NCBI RefSeq assembly: GCF_025370935.1
Contig: NC_133490.1
Coordinates: forward strand, 9,604,697-9,668,696
Origin: Choristoneura fumiferana
Lineage: Eukaryota > Arthropoda > Insecta > Lepidoptera > Tortricidae
Reading direction: 5' to 3'
DNA length: 64,000 nt
The position numbers were made by a program, and so were the translations under genes. Each line of letters opens with the position of its first letter. Positions within the stretch are counted from its first letter, which is position 1. This document shows positions 31,799 to 43,004 of the stretch, one piece after another. The notes under the pieces are model-generated. The model was not told the DNA's origin. It saw nothing but the letters and a program-made list of their open reading frames with translations, and ran no database searches.

Positions 31799-31930
31799 CA
31801 AAGGTTACTTAAAATGAAATGATCCCTTCAAAGGTTATTTAATTAATGTCACTTTTGTACATCTGTTTGCCCTGTATTTTATTAATTTCATGTGTTTTGT
31901 GTTAAAAAAAGAGTTAAACATAAATACATA
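31799..31930 (+). mobile_element. Retroelement 3' end, degenerate
   Basis: AAAGGTTATTTAATTAATGT and CACTTTTGTACATCTG match the 40826 copy loosely. It ends AAAGAGTTAAACATAAATACATA. Confidence 0.45.
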
Positions 31931-32779
31931 TATATGGTAGATTGTACAACAAGAGCATAAAACGGGCCATTTTACCCGAGGCGTTCATATAGCCACCCGA
32001 GCCGGTACTCTGATTTTCAACTTTTCACTTTTCACTTCGATGGCGAGGAAATGAAATAGCAACAGTGGAAACAATGATTCACTTTCTATGTACCTTTTAT
32101 TTTTTATGCATTATTATAATAATTCCATTATTTCAATTTTACTGATTTATTATGATTGATTTTTAGTTTTATATAAATTAAAAAATATTTAAAAAATATA
32201 TAGAAACTTTTTTGTTTGTGGCTGTTGACACCTGATTACCTTGGTCTTGAGTTGGTATTAGAGGAAGATTTTATTTTATGTACTAGAGCATAAAAAGTCA
32301 TTTTATGACGCCTTGACACGCATAAACACGAACTTTACGAGCATGAGAAGTGAAAAAATATTTTTCATCACACTTACTCGTCAATGACGTTATTCCATGC
32401 CTGTATACTAAAAGACAATGGATTCAATTGTTCCCGCGGGAATTATGGATTTACGTATAGTTTTCCTCCCCAAGGGAGTTATGACTTTAGATTTAAAAAG
32501 TTAGTAGGTACGTCATTTTAGACTAAAAAGGTTTCAAGTCAGCCAACGTTTTATTTACATCTTTAAAACTTAGATATAACCTAATTTTACACCATGAAAA
32601 TTTGCCACGCTTCATGAAACTTCGATATTTTTATATATTAAATTTATATCAAATTGTTTTGCAATCATTTTAGTAAATATTTTTTTAGCATGTTGGAATA
32701 ATCTGGCCGTAAGACCTTTCTAATTCTAAACTTAACACGGTTCTATTGTCTTGGTAGACGACTCGAAGAAAGTGACAAT
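31931..32779. other. Unique-looking stretch, no gene seen
   Basis: AT-rich, with no repeat family or exon I can support. Confidence 0.35.
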
Positions 32780-32909
32780 CAGGGGAGCTACCACGAAATT
32801 TGAAAATCGAAGTTCATATCGTTTTCCTGACGTTAATATTATTTAATACGAGACTGAGAGGGACGGTACGATACGAACTTCGATTTTCGAATTTTGTAGT
32901 AGCCCCCTG
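32780..32909. mobile_element. MITE, CAGGGGCTAC ends, 130 bp
   Basis: CAGGGGAGCTACCACGAAAT and ATTTTGTAGTAGCCCCCTG are inverted ends, with further pairing of CGAAGTTCATATCG and CGATACGAACTTCG. It belongs with 50850-50972 and the half-copy at 48448-48469. Ends beginning CAGGG resemble hAT elements, but no 8-bp duplication is visible. Confidence 0.65.
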
Positions 32910-33227
32910 TATTGGCGAGTAGCCATATTTTAGTCGGTTGTTTTCATAGCGTCTTGCTGTGAATTGCAACAAAATTGGACACAAAATAATTTAATTTTTT
33001 GCATTTTTTTCTTCGCAATGTGATGAAAATCATTGTATGTATCACGGGCCGTAAGGATTACAAACTCGGGTCATTAAAAGCCATTCTAATAGACTCTCGT
33101 TAGTAATCCCCTTCTTACGCCCCTTAATGCACAATGTACTATTAATTTTATGAAGCCACATTATCCCTTATTAACATAGGCTGCTTATTTACCACGGGCA
33201 TGTATAAAATTCCCGCGGGACGTAGAC

Positions 33228-33333
33228 TAAGGGGACTCCTCCGTCTCCGTCCATTCGAACTAAACAAATAGAGACGACATTCACATTTAACCGGCAGTTA
33301 ACACTAATCAATGGATGGTGAAACAGCCCCTAA
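33228..33333 (+). mobile_element. MITE end, GGTGAAACAGCCCC family
   Basis: TAATCAATGGATGGTGAAAC then AGCCCCTAA matches the right end of the complete element at 47769-47841. The left arm is not clear, so this is a part. Confidence 0.45.
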
Positions 33334-33396
33334 GTAACTAGAACTAGCAGCTGTTAGTGACTATAATATGAAGAAATATTGACTTTCAAAAAATAT

Positions 33397-33432
33397 ACCC
33401 ATCTCTACAGAGATCTTTCTGTAGAGATGGGT
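33397..33432. repeat. Perfect 15-bp hairpin
   Basis: ACCCATCTCTACAGA and TCTGTAGAGATGGGT are exact complements with a 6-base loop (33412-33417). It is too short for a typical miRNA precursor. Function unknown. Confidence 0.6.
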
Positions 33433-34242
33433 GTACACGAGTAGGTATAAGTGAATTTTCGAAACTTAGTTCCTACATCATTTCGGTGGAACAACTTTTA
33501 AAAAGTAAAGTCAAGTGTTACCTATCAAAGTATAGCTGCTCATTGGCCTTTATAAAAAAATATATCAGTCTATAAGTAATCATAATACTAACCTACACCA
33601 AAATATTAAAAACATACCCACCAAAATAACGTAGCTTCGGTGTCAACAAATTTGCTTAAAAATCCAAGATTTAATAAAACTCCAATCCCTACCAGCGTAA
33701 CGCACACCGTCTCCCGCGCACGCCCGCAGACGCGAGGAGGGGGGGGCAAACCTGATTTTCGGTCTATGCTGACCTTGTAGCGAACACGTATTACATCATA
33801 CTGTGTTATAATGCACTAATTCATTCCCCACGCCACTCTAACACCAACCAAGAACGTCAGACACAAGGTTGTTTTCTCTTTAACAGTTTTATATGTGAGT
33901 TGCGACTTTATGCGCGTACGCATGCTCTGACGCATAGTCGCGAAGCTACCTACGCCTGGTTTTTCCGGAATAGACTTTCCGCGTTTATTTATTAGCAATC
34001 AGGTGTATGAGTTTTCTATTGTTTGTTTTGGTTTTTTACGGGCCCTGATTAGACGGTTGTTTGTCGTCAAACTGAATACAGACTTGTTTTTATGACTTGC
34101 CGAATTTTTCTTGCAGTTTGTACTTTTAAGATTCTGTGCCTCCATCGGTAAAACAGAACTTTATTGGATTACATTGTTGTTCGTCTGTTCGTCTGTCAAA
34201 ACCCTTTTTCTCAGGAACTCAAAGGTATCAAGCTGAAATGAA
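33433..34242. other. Stretch with a GC-rich patch, no gene seen
   Basis: GC-rich simple words at 33700-33748 (CCCGCGCACGCCCGCAGACG and a G-run). No exon or repeat family supported. Confidence 0.35.
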
Positions 34243-34860
34243 TACAGGGTGATTCGGGAGACGTGAGCAGGACAACGAAACCCTACACCCTCAGAAACTT
34301 GAAATTTGATATAAATGTTAATCTTATTACACTGGATACACATGCTCATAGATGCCTACTTAAAAACCTGTGCGGAACTCTCAGTGCGCAAGTCCGACTA
34401 GCACTTCACCAGTTCTTTTGTTTTATGCAAGTTTTTCGGAATCATAACTATTTTCTTAACTTAAAACGTAGACATTAAACTATACTTATTTTTTTACTAC
34501 AATCCTTAGGAGCGATAAAACTACTCATCAGAAGTTTATTTTGCTATCAAAAACACAGTCGGCGTATGACTTATGATTAGATAGAACCTCAAAAATGAGT
34601 AAAGATTTTAAATCAACTTATTTTTGATTTAAATATATTTATTTATTTACGTATACCTAACAATATTTGACGATCCGAATTGCTGTCAAAATTGAGTTAT
34701 CTATGCTCATTTTTTCCCATCGTCTTTTCCAATTAAATCTAAAACTCATAGCTATCGCAAAAACGGCAAACTTTTGGTGTAAAGTAAATTTACTAAAAAC
34801 ACCTAAATGACCTTCCATGTCATCGCGTAAAATACGCATTGACCTTCAATTCACCCTGTA
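34243..34860. mobile_element. Candidate non-autonomous Tc1/mariner-like element
   Basis: TACAGGGTGATTCG on the left and TCAATTCACCCTGTA on the right are short inverted ends (12 of 14 match), each bounded by TA, spanning 618 bp. The left end phrase GATTCGGGAGACGTGAGCAG is a widespread lepidopteran repeat. No transposase frame is present. The ends may belong to two different copies. Confidence 0.45.
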
Positions 34861-34949
34861 GAATAAAAATAACTTATTATTATACAGGTTAGTAGTTTTA
34901 TGTTTAAAAATATATAGGTATATTCAATGATTATCCGACAAAGAACAGT

Positions 34950-35240
34950 CACCGACGTTGCTCAAAGAATTAGTTCGCTGAAGTGGTGTCGGGCCGGCCA
35001 GTGGCCACGTCTGTCTTAGGACCGATGAACAGTGGAGCAGACGAGTCTTCGAATGGAGACCACGTACGGGAAAACGTAGTGTAGGGCGTCCTGAGGCACG
35101 GTGGACGGACGACTAAGAGGGTCGCTGGCGGCGGATGGATGCGAGGGGCTGAATATAGAATGTTGTGGCGCGCCATGGAAGAGGCCTATGTCCAGCAGTC
35201 ACAGTACAGAAGTGGACTGCTGTAGGCTGATGATGATATT
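34950..35240 (+). pseudogene. RTE-type LINE C-terminal fragment, degenerate
   Basis: TDVAQRISSLKW, a damaged GH-x-AR segment, RVFEWRPRTG and the 3' end GAGGCCTATGTCCAGCAG... then GGCTGATGATGATA match the 29333 copy. Several frame breaks. Confidence 0.65.
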
Positions 35241-35247
35241 CCAATCA

Positions 35248-35640
35248 CTAGATTTTACCCACAACTTCGCAAGCGTAATCCATAGATCTGACAGTTGACT
35301 TAATTTCTGGAAAATCATTAAAATCCCATGAGAATTCCCAAAAAATTACATCGTGTTTCTCATTAACATTGCATTAAAAACAACCGTCCCAATTTCATGA
35401 CTCTAAGCTCAGCGGTTAGTTTTTTTTTGAGATTTTGTCCATAGGTATCCCGTAGGAACATCGTGATAAAAAGTAGCCAGTGTTATTCCAGATGTTCAGC
35501 TACTCGTATTCTACACTACATACCAAGTTTCATCCAAATCCGTCGAACCATTGTAGCAAGCATTGTACCAAGAAGTAACAAACATACATACACTCCCACT
35601 CGCAAAAATTCGCATTTATAATTATGTAATACTATATAGA
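35248..35640 (-). mobile_element. Helitron of the CTAG family, diverged
   Basis: Starts CTAGATTTTACCCACAACTT and runs through ATCCCGTAGGAACATCG and TCATCCAAATCCGTCG to a decayed terminus (ATAATTATGTAATACTATA). It carries a single internal unit, unlike the copy at 14062. Confidence 0.6.
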
Positions 35641-36050
35641 GTTCACCTACCCGCGGCTTCTCACGCGTTAAATATCCAAAAAAATATATCGTGGTCTTCA
35701 TTGAGGTTGTGTTAAGAACAACTGTCCAAAATTTCAAGACCCTAACCCAACGATTGAAATTTCAAGATTTTATCCCTGTCCCGTGGGAATATCGCGATAA
35801 AATGTAGCCTATAAATTATCCCAGACGTCCAGCTACCTACATACCAAATTTCATGACTCTAAGCCCATCGGTTGTTATTTAGATATTATCCCGTGGGAAT
35901 ATCTGAATAAAAAATAGACTATGTTTTATTCCAGGTGTCCAGCTATCTACATACCAAATTTCATCCAAATCCGTCCAGCCGTTTCAGCGTGAAGGAGTAA
36001 CAAACATACTCACTCACTCACAAACTTCCACATTTATAATATTAGTAGGA
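35641..36050 (-). mobile_element. Helitron of the CTAG family, two internal units
   Basis: Follows the previous copy directly. It has CACCTACCCGCGGCTTCTCA at one end and TTATAATATTAGTAGGA at the other, followed by T. The CCCGTGGGAATATC word occurs twice (about 35779 and 35891), an intermediate between single-unit copies and the eight-unit array at 14523. Confidence 0.7.
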
Positions 36051-36726
36051 TAGTACAACAGGATTGGTTGGATTTGTCTATTCCATGCAGAAGCCTGAGA
36101 GGTTTGTATTCTTAGTTCTACGAGTATAATAAATTTAATGACTTCTTCTTCTTCTTCTCTTTTAAAATATGGCTTTTCTGTCCTAATTAATAGGACAATT
36201 TCGCCAGTGTCAAAGTAAACTCTCTTTGAGAGGCACGTTGTACGGTGGTTGTGGTTTTTGCAACTTGATAGTAAAATTCCAGAAACCACGTGGAGACCAC
36301 TTGCGCATTAAAAAATGACAGACACGAGAGCAATATAGAATTTTGTGATCACTTCAACTAGCCAAAGAAACAGAAATAGCAAAATTAGATATTGTCTACA
36401 TCTGCCATGTTCGAATGCTACAAATCGAATCTCAATTGAATGACTTAAGTTCCTCTACATTTGACATTGGTATACGTCATAAGTTATACTGACTGGTTTC
36501 TGCCGAACTGGTTCAAAAGATATTTATGAGATCAAAGATTTGTTGAATATTTAAATTTTATTATACAAAGCTCAATTAATTACGCATATCGGTATTACTC
36601 CGTGGGTTATTGAAGTGGTTCGAATTAAACATACTCACATAAAATTAATCTGAATTATTTCAACAACAGTAAGACTATACTTAGTTCGGATAGGTATTTA
36701 ACTAAATGTAAACAAAAGCAACAACG

Positions 36727-36880
36727 TCAATTTGGTGTCTTAAATCAAAGTCAAAGTCAAAGTCAAAATATCTTTATTCAATTTAGGCTATAACACGCAC
36801 TTATGAACGTCAAAAAAAATCTACCATCGGTTCGGAAAAACCTCTGTTGAGAAGAATCCGGCAAGAAACTCAACGAGGTA
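36727..36880 (-). mobile_element. Retroelement 3' end with (TTTGAC)n tail
   Basis: Plus strand (GTCAAA)n then ATATCTTTATTCAATTTAGG ... GAGAAGAATCCGGCAAGAAA. It is the reverse of the copy at 43493-43597. Confidence 0.65.
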
Positions 36881-37659
36881 TAAAAATAGAGACAATATAG
36901 AGTACAGAATATAGGGTAGAGGCAATATTGAAATTCCCCCATTGATCTACCAATAAATGTCATAGTATTAAGGAATATCGTTATAGCATTTGAATCTAAT
37001 GTTGAATTATATATTTTTGTTGTATTATCAAATTAGACATCGCATGTGAAATTAATAAATTACATTGAGATTAGTTTCTTTATTAATGTTCTACGGTGAG
37101 TCGCCATGGAAATTAAGTAATCTAATGTATTGCCCATAATAATGTTTAAATTAAAGTCATCACCTTGAATATTTTTTCATTAAAGCTTTTTTTTGCTGAC
37201 TTTATGTTTTGTTGGCTGTGCACTATCAATAACTAATTCACTAACTAATATATATACTTAGTTATAATGTCACTAGAAGTTGGTGAAATTTGAATTCTAA
37301 GATTTGATCTATAATTTAGATACGCTATAAAATCAAAAGGTTATAAAATCGATCGATCGATCGGAAAAGAAGTTTATTTGAATAATGGAAATTAGCTTTC
37401 AGATTTATGGTTTCAGATTTATATATACTGTGAATAAAGGAAGAATAGAAATATGAAGGCGAACTTGTTTAAAAATAACACTCAGCAACAAACCCTCATG
37501 GAAAATGACAAAAATATACAACATGAAACTGGTTATGATAAAATGATGAATTAACATAGTTACTGAATACCAACTAGAATCACAATGAAAAGCAATGCCA
37601 CAATATCTAAAGATATACACCGTGTTTTTTCGACGGACGCCTCAGTTCATTGATAGAAT
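36881..37659. other. AT-rich stretch, no gene seen
   Basis: The only marked word is CGATCGATCGATCGG at 37349-37364. No repeat family or exon recognised. Confidence 0.35.
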
Positions 37660-37835
37660 CCTGGTTAATTTTTTGGGAAAATTGATAAAGATCTAATTAT
37701 TAAATTCACTAACTCGACGATTGACATTGATGTAACGCACATTAAAAAAAAACCTTTTTGGTTTTTTGGAAAAAAATTGATCTAATTATTAAATTCCACT
37801 AACTCGTCTTTCGAAAATAAAAACATTTAATTCTA
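37660..37835 (+). repeat. Imperfect direct duplication, about 100 bp apart
   Basis: GATCTAATTATTAAATTC-ACTAACTCG occurs near 37690 and again near 37788, each preceded by a TTTTTTGG(G)AAAA run. Looks like a local tandem duplication with indels. Confidence 0.55.
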
Positions 37836-38051
37836 AATAACTCCTTATTTAACCTACTTTTGCTAAATAAGTATGAATTAATAACACTTTGGTAAGGATA
37901 AAAACGTCACAAATTAAGATCGTATACTGCGCACTGCCAACTTTTAAGAAGTAAGAGTTAGGTAGGGTCTTGGATAAATTCATTTCATTTGACCTGTTGA
38001 ATGTTCCTTTAATGTTAACGGAAATCAAAAATAACACGTTGTATGAATACC

Positions 38052-38199
38052 TCATCATCATCATCATCTCAGCCGTAGGACGTCCACTGTTGGACATAGG
38101 CCTCCCCTATAGACCTCCAGTTGCTTCGCTTGGCAGCGGCCTGCATCCACCGTGAACCCGCGGCTTTAACCAGGTCATCCGTCCATCTTGTTGGTGGAT
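38052..38199 (-). mobile_element. RTE-type LINE 3' end
   Basis: (CAT)n TCTCAGCCGTAGGACGTCCA, GGACATAGGCCTCCCC, GTTAAAGCC-type coding end in reverse (CCGCGGCTTTAACCAGGTCA). It covers about the last 45 codons of the protein. Confidence 0.65.
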
Positions 38200-38406
38200 A
38201 AATACCTGTGTTTGTATAAATTTAAACGTCTTTCAAAATTAGTATCCCAGGCTCAATAAGTACTAGACAAATAATGCATTATTCGTAACTATTAGGTACT
38301 TAAATTAGACTGATAAAATTTTGAATGTTCATATTTTGATCAAACAAATCACAAACTCAATGTATCGACGCTTCAAATTAAATAAAACTAATACAATAAT
38401 CAACCG

Positions 38407-38570
38407 CATCATTATCATCATCATCTTCGTCATATCAGCTGCAAGATGTCCACTGTTGGACTTAGGCCTCCCCCATAGACCTCCAGTTGCTTCCGGTGGA
38501 AGCAGCCTGCAACCACCGTGAATTTTAAGTTTTAACCAGGACATTTGTCCATCTCTCTCGTTGGTGGAAG
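38407..38570 (-). mobile_element. RTE-type LINE 3' end, second nearby copy
   Basis: Same layout as 38052-38199 (AGATGTCCACTGTTGGACTT, AGGCCTCCCCCATAGACCTC), 200 bp further on and in the same orientation. Confidence 0.65.
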
Positions 38571-38585
38571 TCTTAAACACATCAA

Positions 38586-38810
38586 TCCATACTAATATTA
38601 GAAATGCGAAAGTGTGTGTGTTTGTGTGTATGTTTGTCCGTCTTTCACACCGTAACGGAGCGACGGATCAACGTGATTTTTGGCACAGAGATAGTTTATG
38701 GGCCCTAGAGTTACATAGGCTACTTTTGATGCCGGAAAAATGCACAGTTCCCGAGGGAACAGCGCGCGATAACCGAATACCACGCGGGCGGAGCCGCGGG
38801 CAAAAGCTAG
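38586..38810 (+). mobile_element. Complete short Helitron, 225 bp
   Basis: Starts TCCATACTAATATTAGAAAT and ends GGCAAAAGCTAG. A hairpin (CGCGG/CCGCG, 38783-38798) stops 8 bases before CTAG. The flanking bases are A (38585) and T (38811). TC start, hairpin, CTAG end and an A-T target are the structural marks of a Helitron. It has no protein. Confidence 0.8.
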
Positions 38811-38817
38811 TACTAGT

Positions 38818-38872
38818 ATAATTGTGTTTTGTTTCTTTTCTTTTGTACAATAAAGAGTTTACATACATACAT
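38818..38872 (+). mobile_element. Retroelement tail split by a SINE
   Basis: TTTGTACAATAAAGAGTTTA then (CATA)n is the end of the 8393 family. The SINE at 38873-39160 sits inside the tail, and the (CATA)n run resumes at 39161-39177. Confidence 0.6.
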
Positions 38873-39160
38873 ACATCATCCCAGCCTATATACGCGTCCC
38901 ACTGCTGGGCACAGGCCTCCTCTCAGAGCTTGGGCCATAGTTCCCACGCGGGCCCAGTGCGGATTGGGAACTTCACACACACCATACACAGGTTTGTGCA
39001 GGTTTCCTCACGATGTTTTCCTTCACCGCAAAGCTCGTGGTAAATTTCAAATGTAATTCCGCACATGAATTTCGATAAACTCAGAGGTGCGAGCCGGGGT
39101 TTGAACCCACGACCCTCTGCTTGAGAGGCGATAGGTCAAACCACTAGGCCACCACGGCTT
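38873..39160 (-). mobile_element. SINE family 1, full length, in (CATA)n tail
   Basis: Complete from CATCCCAGCCTATATACGCG to ACCACTAGGCCACCACGGCTT, with clear A and B boxes in reverse (CCACTAGGCCA; GGGTTTGAACCC). ACATACATACATAC on both sides is a target-site duplication made from, or hidden in, the microsatellite. Confidence 0.85.
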
Positions 39161-39380
39161 ACATACATACATACATACTAAGTAAATATTAACCCGACTG
39201 AAAAGCACTCTGTTGTAACAATATGTATTGTACTCGTAAGGTGCGAAATCATAAAATAAAAAACTGTGTCTTAAGAAAGATCAATGAGAAGATCTATCCA
39301 TTTTTTGTTTCGTATCTGTTGAAAGATTTGCCATGTTATTGAATAAAAATTAATTAACTTACTTACTTCTTTCTATCATC

Positions 39381-39525
39381 AAGGTTGCATGAAAGAGATC
39401 GCTCTGAAGCAATAAAGCCCCATATTGCTTACTTTGGAAAAAAATCTTTATTCACTTCTGTTTTCTGTACTGCTTAATATATTATAGTGTTCAATAAAGA
39501 GTTATCGTATTGTTTTGTATTGTAT
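39381..39525 (+). mobile_element. Retroelement 3' end with (TTGTA)-type tail
   Basis: AAGGTTGCATGAAAGAGATC, GCAATAAAGCCCCATATTGC, TTCAATAAAGAGTTATCG, TTGTTTTGTATTGTA. Close to 22203-22343. Confidence 0.65.
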
Positions 39526-40370
39526 AACTTTAAAATTTTCAATATAAGTGAACTCAGAGTGCTCTTTAGGTTAGAAGTTAATGCAATCAGTCATGCTCCC
39601 GTCAGTGACTTCATCATGACCAGACAGTCGTCAACACGAACTATGACACCGTGCTATACCATTAATTACTTTCGCTTTGCACTTTTTGCGTCAACAATCG
39701 CAAAAAGCAAACTTTCGTTATCATCCTCATATAGCTCACAGCAAAAACAATTCGTGTTCCGACGCTTCTTTAAGTCATTCCTTTTTTATACGCATGCGCG
39801 TCAAAAACACGGTTTTTGCCAGAACCACTGTTTGTTTTTATAATGCTTTTTTGTTAAAACAAATCTGGGTCATTGTGTTCGTCTGTCCTTTAACTGGTTT
39901 TTGAGACAATTTTTATTTAAATTTGTCTGTTGTGCGTCACTTAACTGTTTATTGCCTTATTATGTCATTTAATAGCTTGACCTCTTAATATATTCCGTTT
40001 TTTGTCGTTTTGATGTAAAATTGATCTATCTGCTTAACTATGTCAACCGTATAGTGGATTTCGCTTTTATTGAACTTGATGTTTTCTTTTTGAATTCTAA
40101 TCAAGTGATGGCTATTTTTTTACTACCTATTTTGCCAATACGGAAAAATAAACATGGTTTTACAATGATTTCTGAGAAGACCAAAAAATTTAGATCCGTT
40201 ATCTGACGTTTCATTATTTTGACTCTATACAATCTTAGTTTTACTCTTTTTTTATGAGCTTTATTACCTACTAATATAGAATTATTTGTGAATGTCTTTG
40301 TTTATGATGTCAATATTCATTTAAAACAGCTTCTTTATCCTTAGTGTTTTCTTTACTCTTATGATAGTCA
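39526..40370. other. T-rich stretch, no gene seen
   Basis: The longest frame here (39487-39843, 118 codons) starts in a retroelement tail and shows no domain, so I do not call it. No splice-flanked exon. Confidence 0.4.
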
Positions 40371-40602
40371 TCAGCGTCATCATCATCATCATTGATATTA
40401 TCATGAGCATTATTTCCGGGCCTATACTGGATACAGGCTTCCCTTCAGAATAAGAAAGCTTGAGCTGTAGTTCCCACGCAAGCCCAGTGCTGATCAGTAG
40501 TTCACAAACATTTTCTTTCAATGGTTTCCTCAGGTTAAAAGCTCATTGTAAAACTTTAAGTAAAATTGAAAAATTCATATTAAACCACTGCTACCACGCC
40601 TT
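40371..40602 (-). mobile_element. SINE family 1, internally deleted
   Basis: (CAT)n, then GGGCCTATACTGGATACAGG and GTTCCCACGCAAGCCCAGTG, and finally TTAAACCACTGCTACCACGCC (start of the tRNA head in reverse). The B box region is lost. Confidence 0.6.
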
Positions 40603-40825
40603 TTCTTTATCAGTAAAGACTCAACCTGAACCTTTTACTTATAAGAAAGATAGAAAAAAGAAGATAGATTTATTCACAACAAAAGACACAACAATATATA
40701 TTATGTATTAGTGTGTACCTACATATGCATGTGTAGTAATAATGATTTTTTGAGTTAATTTAAATTTCGGTTCTTTTACCTTTTCATTGTACTTGTAGTG
40801 TCTACTCTTGTGTCTGTCAATCGTT

Positions 40826-40946
40826 CAAAGGTTAACTGGAAGAGATCCCTTTAAGGGATAAGTTCGCCTTTGTACATCTTATTATCCTGTGTTCTGTTAT
40901 TTTCATGTGTTTTTATTTACAATAAAGAGTTTTACAATACAATATT
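40826..40946 (+). mobile_element. Retroelement 3' end linking the two tail types
   Basis: AAGGTTAACTGGAAGAGATC as in the TTGTA-tailed copies, then TTTAAGGGATAAGTTCGCCT as in the CATA-tailed ones, ending AATAAAGAGTTTTACAATACAATA. It shows both sets are one family. Confidence 0.65.
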
Positions 40947-41066
40947 ATTACGAACAAATAGACAACACGAAGGAACACCAACTAATTCAACTAAAGTGTG
41001 AAAAGACATCCATCATTCCAACATTCCATGTAGGGAAACCAAACAAACTGTTACTGCTACAGTAGG

Positions 41067-41238
41067 TACCATCAGTCAAATATGTGGTCTACCACCCTAA
41101 AGTTGATAATCGGTTGCATGTCATAAGACAATAACGCCAATAGACGTGTCTGTCAATTTGAAAGTTCGACTTTAGCGATATATTAATTTGCTAGGAGCTT
41201 GTTTAAAAATTGATAGACCACTTATTTGGCTGATGGTA
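41067..41238. mobile_element. MITE, TACCATCAG ends, 172 bp
   Basis: TACCATCAGTCAAATATGTG + GTCTA and the reverse complement of TAGACCACTTATTTGGCTGA + TGGTA pair over 25 bases with two mismatches, bounded by TA. A third Tc1/mariner-like MITE type. Confidence 0.75.
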
Positions 41239-41540
41239 CATCTACATCTACTAAGAGCGCTTAGCAACAATTTGGGGAAACTTAATCCGAGGCCATGACA
41301 GCTATTGATTACGGCTATCGAAGTCCAAGGCTGCGCGCGCGCTGGGTGATCACGCTGTATCCGGCAAGTAATCGTTTGCATCTCCTTCCTTTTTCAAGAA
41401 AACGAATGAGATGTGGTTACTGAAACGGAAACGATAAAGAGGAACAAAGTGCTACCAGTACAGTTGGTGTTTGATGAACCTTTTCAGTGTCATTTCGAGA
41501 TAATTGATTGAGTCAAGCGATTCTTTACGGTTCGTACCAA

Positions 41541-41665
41541 TCCCTCTCACTAACATTATAATGCGAAAGTTCACTTCTAAACCACTGAACTGATTTAGAT
41601 GAAATTCAGTATGCAGATAGTTTGACTCCCGAAGAAGGGCATAGGATAGTTTTTAACGAACCGAA
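41541..41665 (+). mobile_element. Helitron 5' part
   Basis: TCCCTCTCACTAACATTATA + ATGCGAAAGT resembles the TC start of the family. It continues CCACTGAACTGATTTAGATG and fades after about 41665 with no CTAG end. Confidence 0.5.
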
Positions 41666-42069
41666 TCGAATTTTACGCGGACTACTATTTTAACTTTACT
41701 TCTCTGCTCTTAACTCACCACAACAAAGTCTCAGTGAGAAAGAGAGTCTGAGAGTGAGAATGCTAGCGGAGAAATAAAGTAAGAATAAGTTTACTTCAGA
41801 GACATTTTTGTAAAAAACTCGTAGTAGTCGTGTGGGGTCCATGAATCTATTTGTTGTATACGAAGTGTATGTACTCGTATAATCTCAAAACTTTAACCGC
41901 TGTTAGAGTCATAAAATTTGTCACAATTGTTTTTGATGCAATATCGATGAAAACCACAATGTAATTTTTGATAATGCCTTTCCCGGAATCCCGGAATTTA
42001 AATTCAACTGCTGGATAGATCCAGATACCATTAAAATGGATTACGTGTGCGAAACCATGGATAAAGTTT
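41666..42069. other. Stretch with no gene seen
   Basis: Phrases such as CTTTAACCGCTGTTAGAGTC resemble the Helitron interior weakly. Nothing firm. Confidence 0.3.
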
Positions 42070-42255
42070 CATCATCATCATCAGCTGGAAGACGTCCACT
42101 GCTGAACAGAGGCCTCGCCCTTTTTACGCGTTGTCATAATCGCCACGCTTGGCAGGCGACTTAAAAAAAATGGTGTACGGAAGTGACGCTGCTGTCCGTC
42201 TTCTGGAATTTTCCCTTTGTCGGCTTCTATGATGACCAACGGGATGAGATGGTTA
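42070..42255 (-). mobile_element. RTE-type LINE 3' end
   Basis: (CAT)n AGCTGGAAGACGTCCACTGC, TGAACAGAGGCCTCGCCC. The coding part is too decayed to translate. Confidence 0.55.
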
Positions 42256-42782
42256 AAGAGTAAAGAAGGTAGAGTCTAGTGGTAGATAAATGATCAAGAG
42301 GCATCCTTATAAATGCAAATCGATAATTATGTATTTGATTGAATACGGAATACACTTTACATTTGAAAATATTTCCTTAGTCAATCAATCATGCGAGTTT
42401 TGGACTAACGAAGATAATTCAATCAATGATTAATGCAAATGCCAATTATAAGTATTGGTTAGTTGCTAAGCGACTTTGCTGCATCGACAATAACTTACTT
42501 GCCCGAATTTCACTTGCCATACCAACGTTTACCATAAAATATATAGTACCGTGCTGTTTTCAGGATTTTTAAAATGTGATCTTAAGAATGCAGTAGGTTA
42601 GGTTAGCTTAATATCAACTCTGAAGAAAATACTATTTCAGAAATAAATTACTTTAAGGCAAATGAAAATTATGGGAAACAATACATTATGGCATATGAAA
42701 TTCGGGCAAACGATAGAGAACCCTTATTGAAGACTAATAGTTACTTGTGAATGATTAGGTCGCGACCGGTCGCAGTCTCAAA

Positions 42783-42972
42783 GTAAGCTAAGTTTGTGTT
42801 ATGATGGGTACTAGGCAGCGGATAAACATACTTAAATCGATAGTTACATACTTAAATACATATTAGACATCGAAAACATTCGTATTTTGCACACAAATAT
42901 CTGCCCCGACCGAGGATCGAACCCGGGACCTCTAGCTTCGCAGTAAGGTCTCCAGCCACCCGTCCGTCAGTA
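42783..42972 (-). mobile_element. SINE family 2, diverged
   Basis: AAGCTAAGTTTGTG and TACTAGGCAGCGGATAAACA (body), then the tRNA head in reverse with B box in GGATCGAACCCGGGACC (about 42914-42930). Confidence 0.7.
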
Positions 42973-43004
42973 AAATTCATTTTTATCTATACATAAAAGT
43001 TAAA

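Noticed and set aside
39487..39843. 118-codon ORF on the plus strand
   Set aside because: It begins inside a retroelement tail, has no domain or splice context, and codes through T-rich DNA.
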